From NCBI RefSeq assembly GCF_002831665.1, contig NZ_CP025118.1, forward strand, positions 1,674,001 through 1,738,000: a stretch of 64,000 nucleotides of DNA, read 5' to 3'. Shown here in pieces: positions 63,803 to 64,000 of this stretch (its first letter is position 1; every line of letters begins with the position of its first letter). The notes under the pieces are model-generated. The model worked only from the letters and a program-made list of their open reading frames with translations, was not told the origin of the DNA and ran no database searches. Both the position numbers and the translations under genes were made by a program. Source of the DNA: Lacinutrix sp. Bg11-31 (GTDB lineage Bacteria; Bacteroidota; Bacteroidia; Flavobacteriales; Flavobacteriaceae).

Positions 63803-64000
63803 CTACATCAAGCCACGACCAATTTTATTTAGTTTTCCTTCGGTTTGATACTCTTTTACAAGCTTATCTAAAATACCATTTATAAAGACACTACTTTTTG
63901 GTGTTGAGTACTCTTTAGAAACTTCTAAGTATTCATTAATAGTTACTTTAGTAGGTATAGATGGAAAACTTTGAATCTCACAAATTCCCATTTTAAGCAA
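63803..64000 (-). CDS. nusB: transcription antitermination factor NusB, C-terminal part
   Basis: The last about 65 codons of a gene that starts beyond the right edge. FPSIPTKVTINEYLEVSKEY and FINGILDKLVKEY are the C-terminal NusB pattern. The first codon in the window is TTG, part of the running gene and not a start. NusB binds boxA in rRNA transcripts to prevent early termination. DUF1573 and yajC follow on the same strand. Confidence 0.92.
   Translation of the reverse strand: MLKMGICEIQSFPSIPTKVTINEYLEVSKEYSTPKSSVFINGILDKLVKEYQTEGKLNKIGRGLM

Overview
The window is chromosomal DNA of a marine-type member of the Flavobacteriaceae (Bacteroidota). The evidence is strongly AT-rich DNA, Bacteroidota-type promoters (TTG, about 20 nt, TAnnTTTG), almost no Shine-Dalgarno sequences, and family-typical genes: a split transketolase, a zeaxanthin operon, a GldL-like membrane protein, quinone-linked pyrD and cytochrome bd. 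Genus cannot be settled by eye.

Layout. 1-2.8 kb: an rRNA operon on the minus strand (23S 5' end, tRNA-Ala, tRNA-Ile, 16S) driven by three stacked promoters. 3.1-6.5 kb: thrS-infC-rpmI-rplT, with infC starting at a non-standard AUA codon. 6.6-17.3 kb: housekeeping genes, mostly on the minus strand: a membrane nucleotide cyclase paired with an EF-hand protein, dnaB, accA, and tgt with an LptF/LptG permease. 17.7-23.5 kb: split transketolase, envelope proteins, aroK and three tRNAs. 23.6-28.5 kb: a MerR/B12-type regulator followed by crtI-crtB-crtZ-crtY, whose expected product is zeaxanthin. 28.5-42 kb: thioredoxin-like and lipoprotein genes, a Crp-type regulator, two adjacent aconitases, then a run of three parvulin-type foldases with MoxR and a GldL-like protein. 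42.3-52.3 kb: guaB, a porin/FMN-protein/membrane-protein module with a decayed small gene, HMG-CoA lyase, pyrD and pepT.

52.3-57.0 kb is an accessory island between pepT and cydA. Repeats in the order A1-B1-A2-B2 suggest an old tandem duplication. The island holds a secreted protein that looks like a beta-trefoil lectin fused to an aerolysin-like pore-forming module, several broken genes, and an IS110-family element with an amber stop in its transposase. This is the most novel part of the window.

57.1-64 kb: cydAB, a SET-domain protein, small conserved proteins, a LacI-type regulator, and yajC/DUF1573/nusB, with nusB cut by the window edge. Three copies of a structured intergenic repeat (3.0, 8.8 and 17.5 kb) share GCGTTA...GGTAACG ends. 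No CRISPR array, prophage or integrase was seen.
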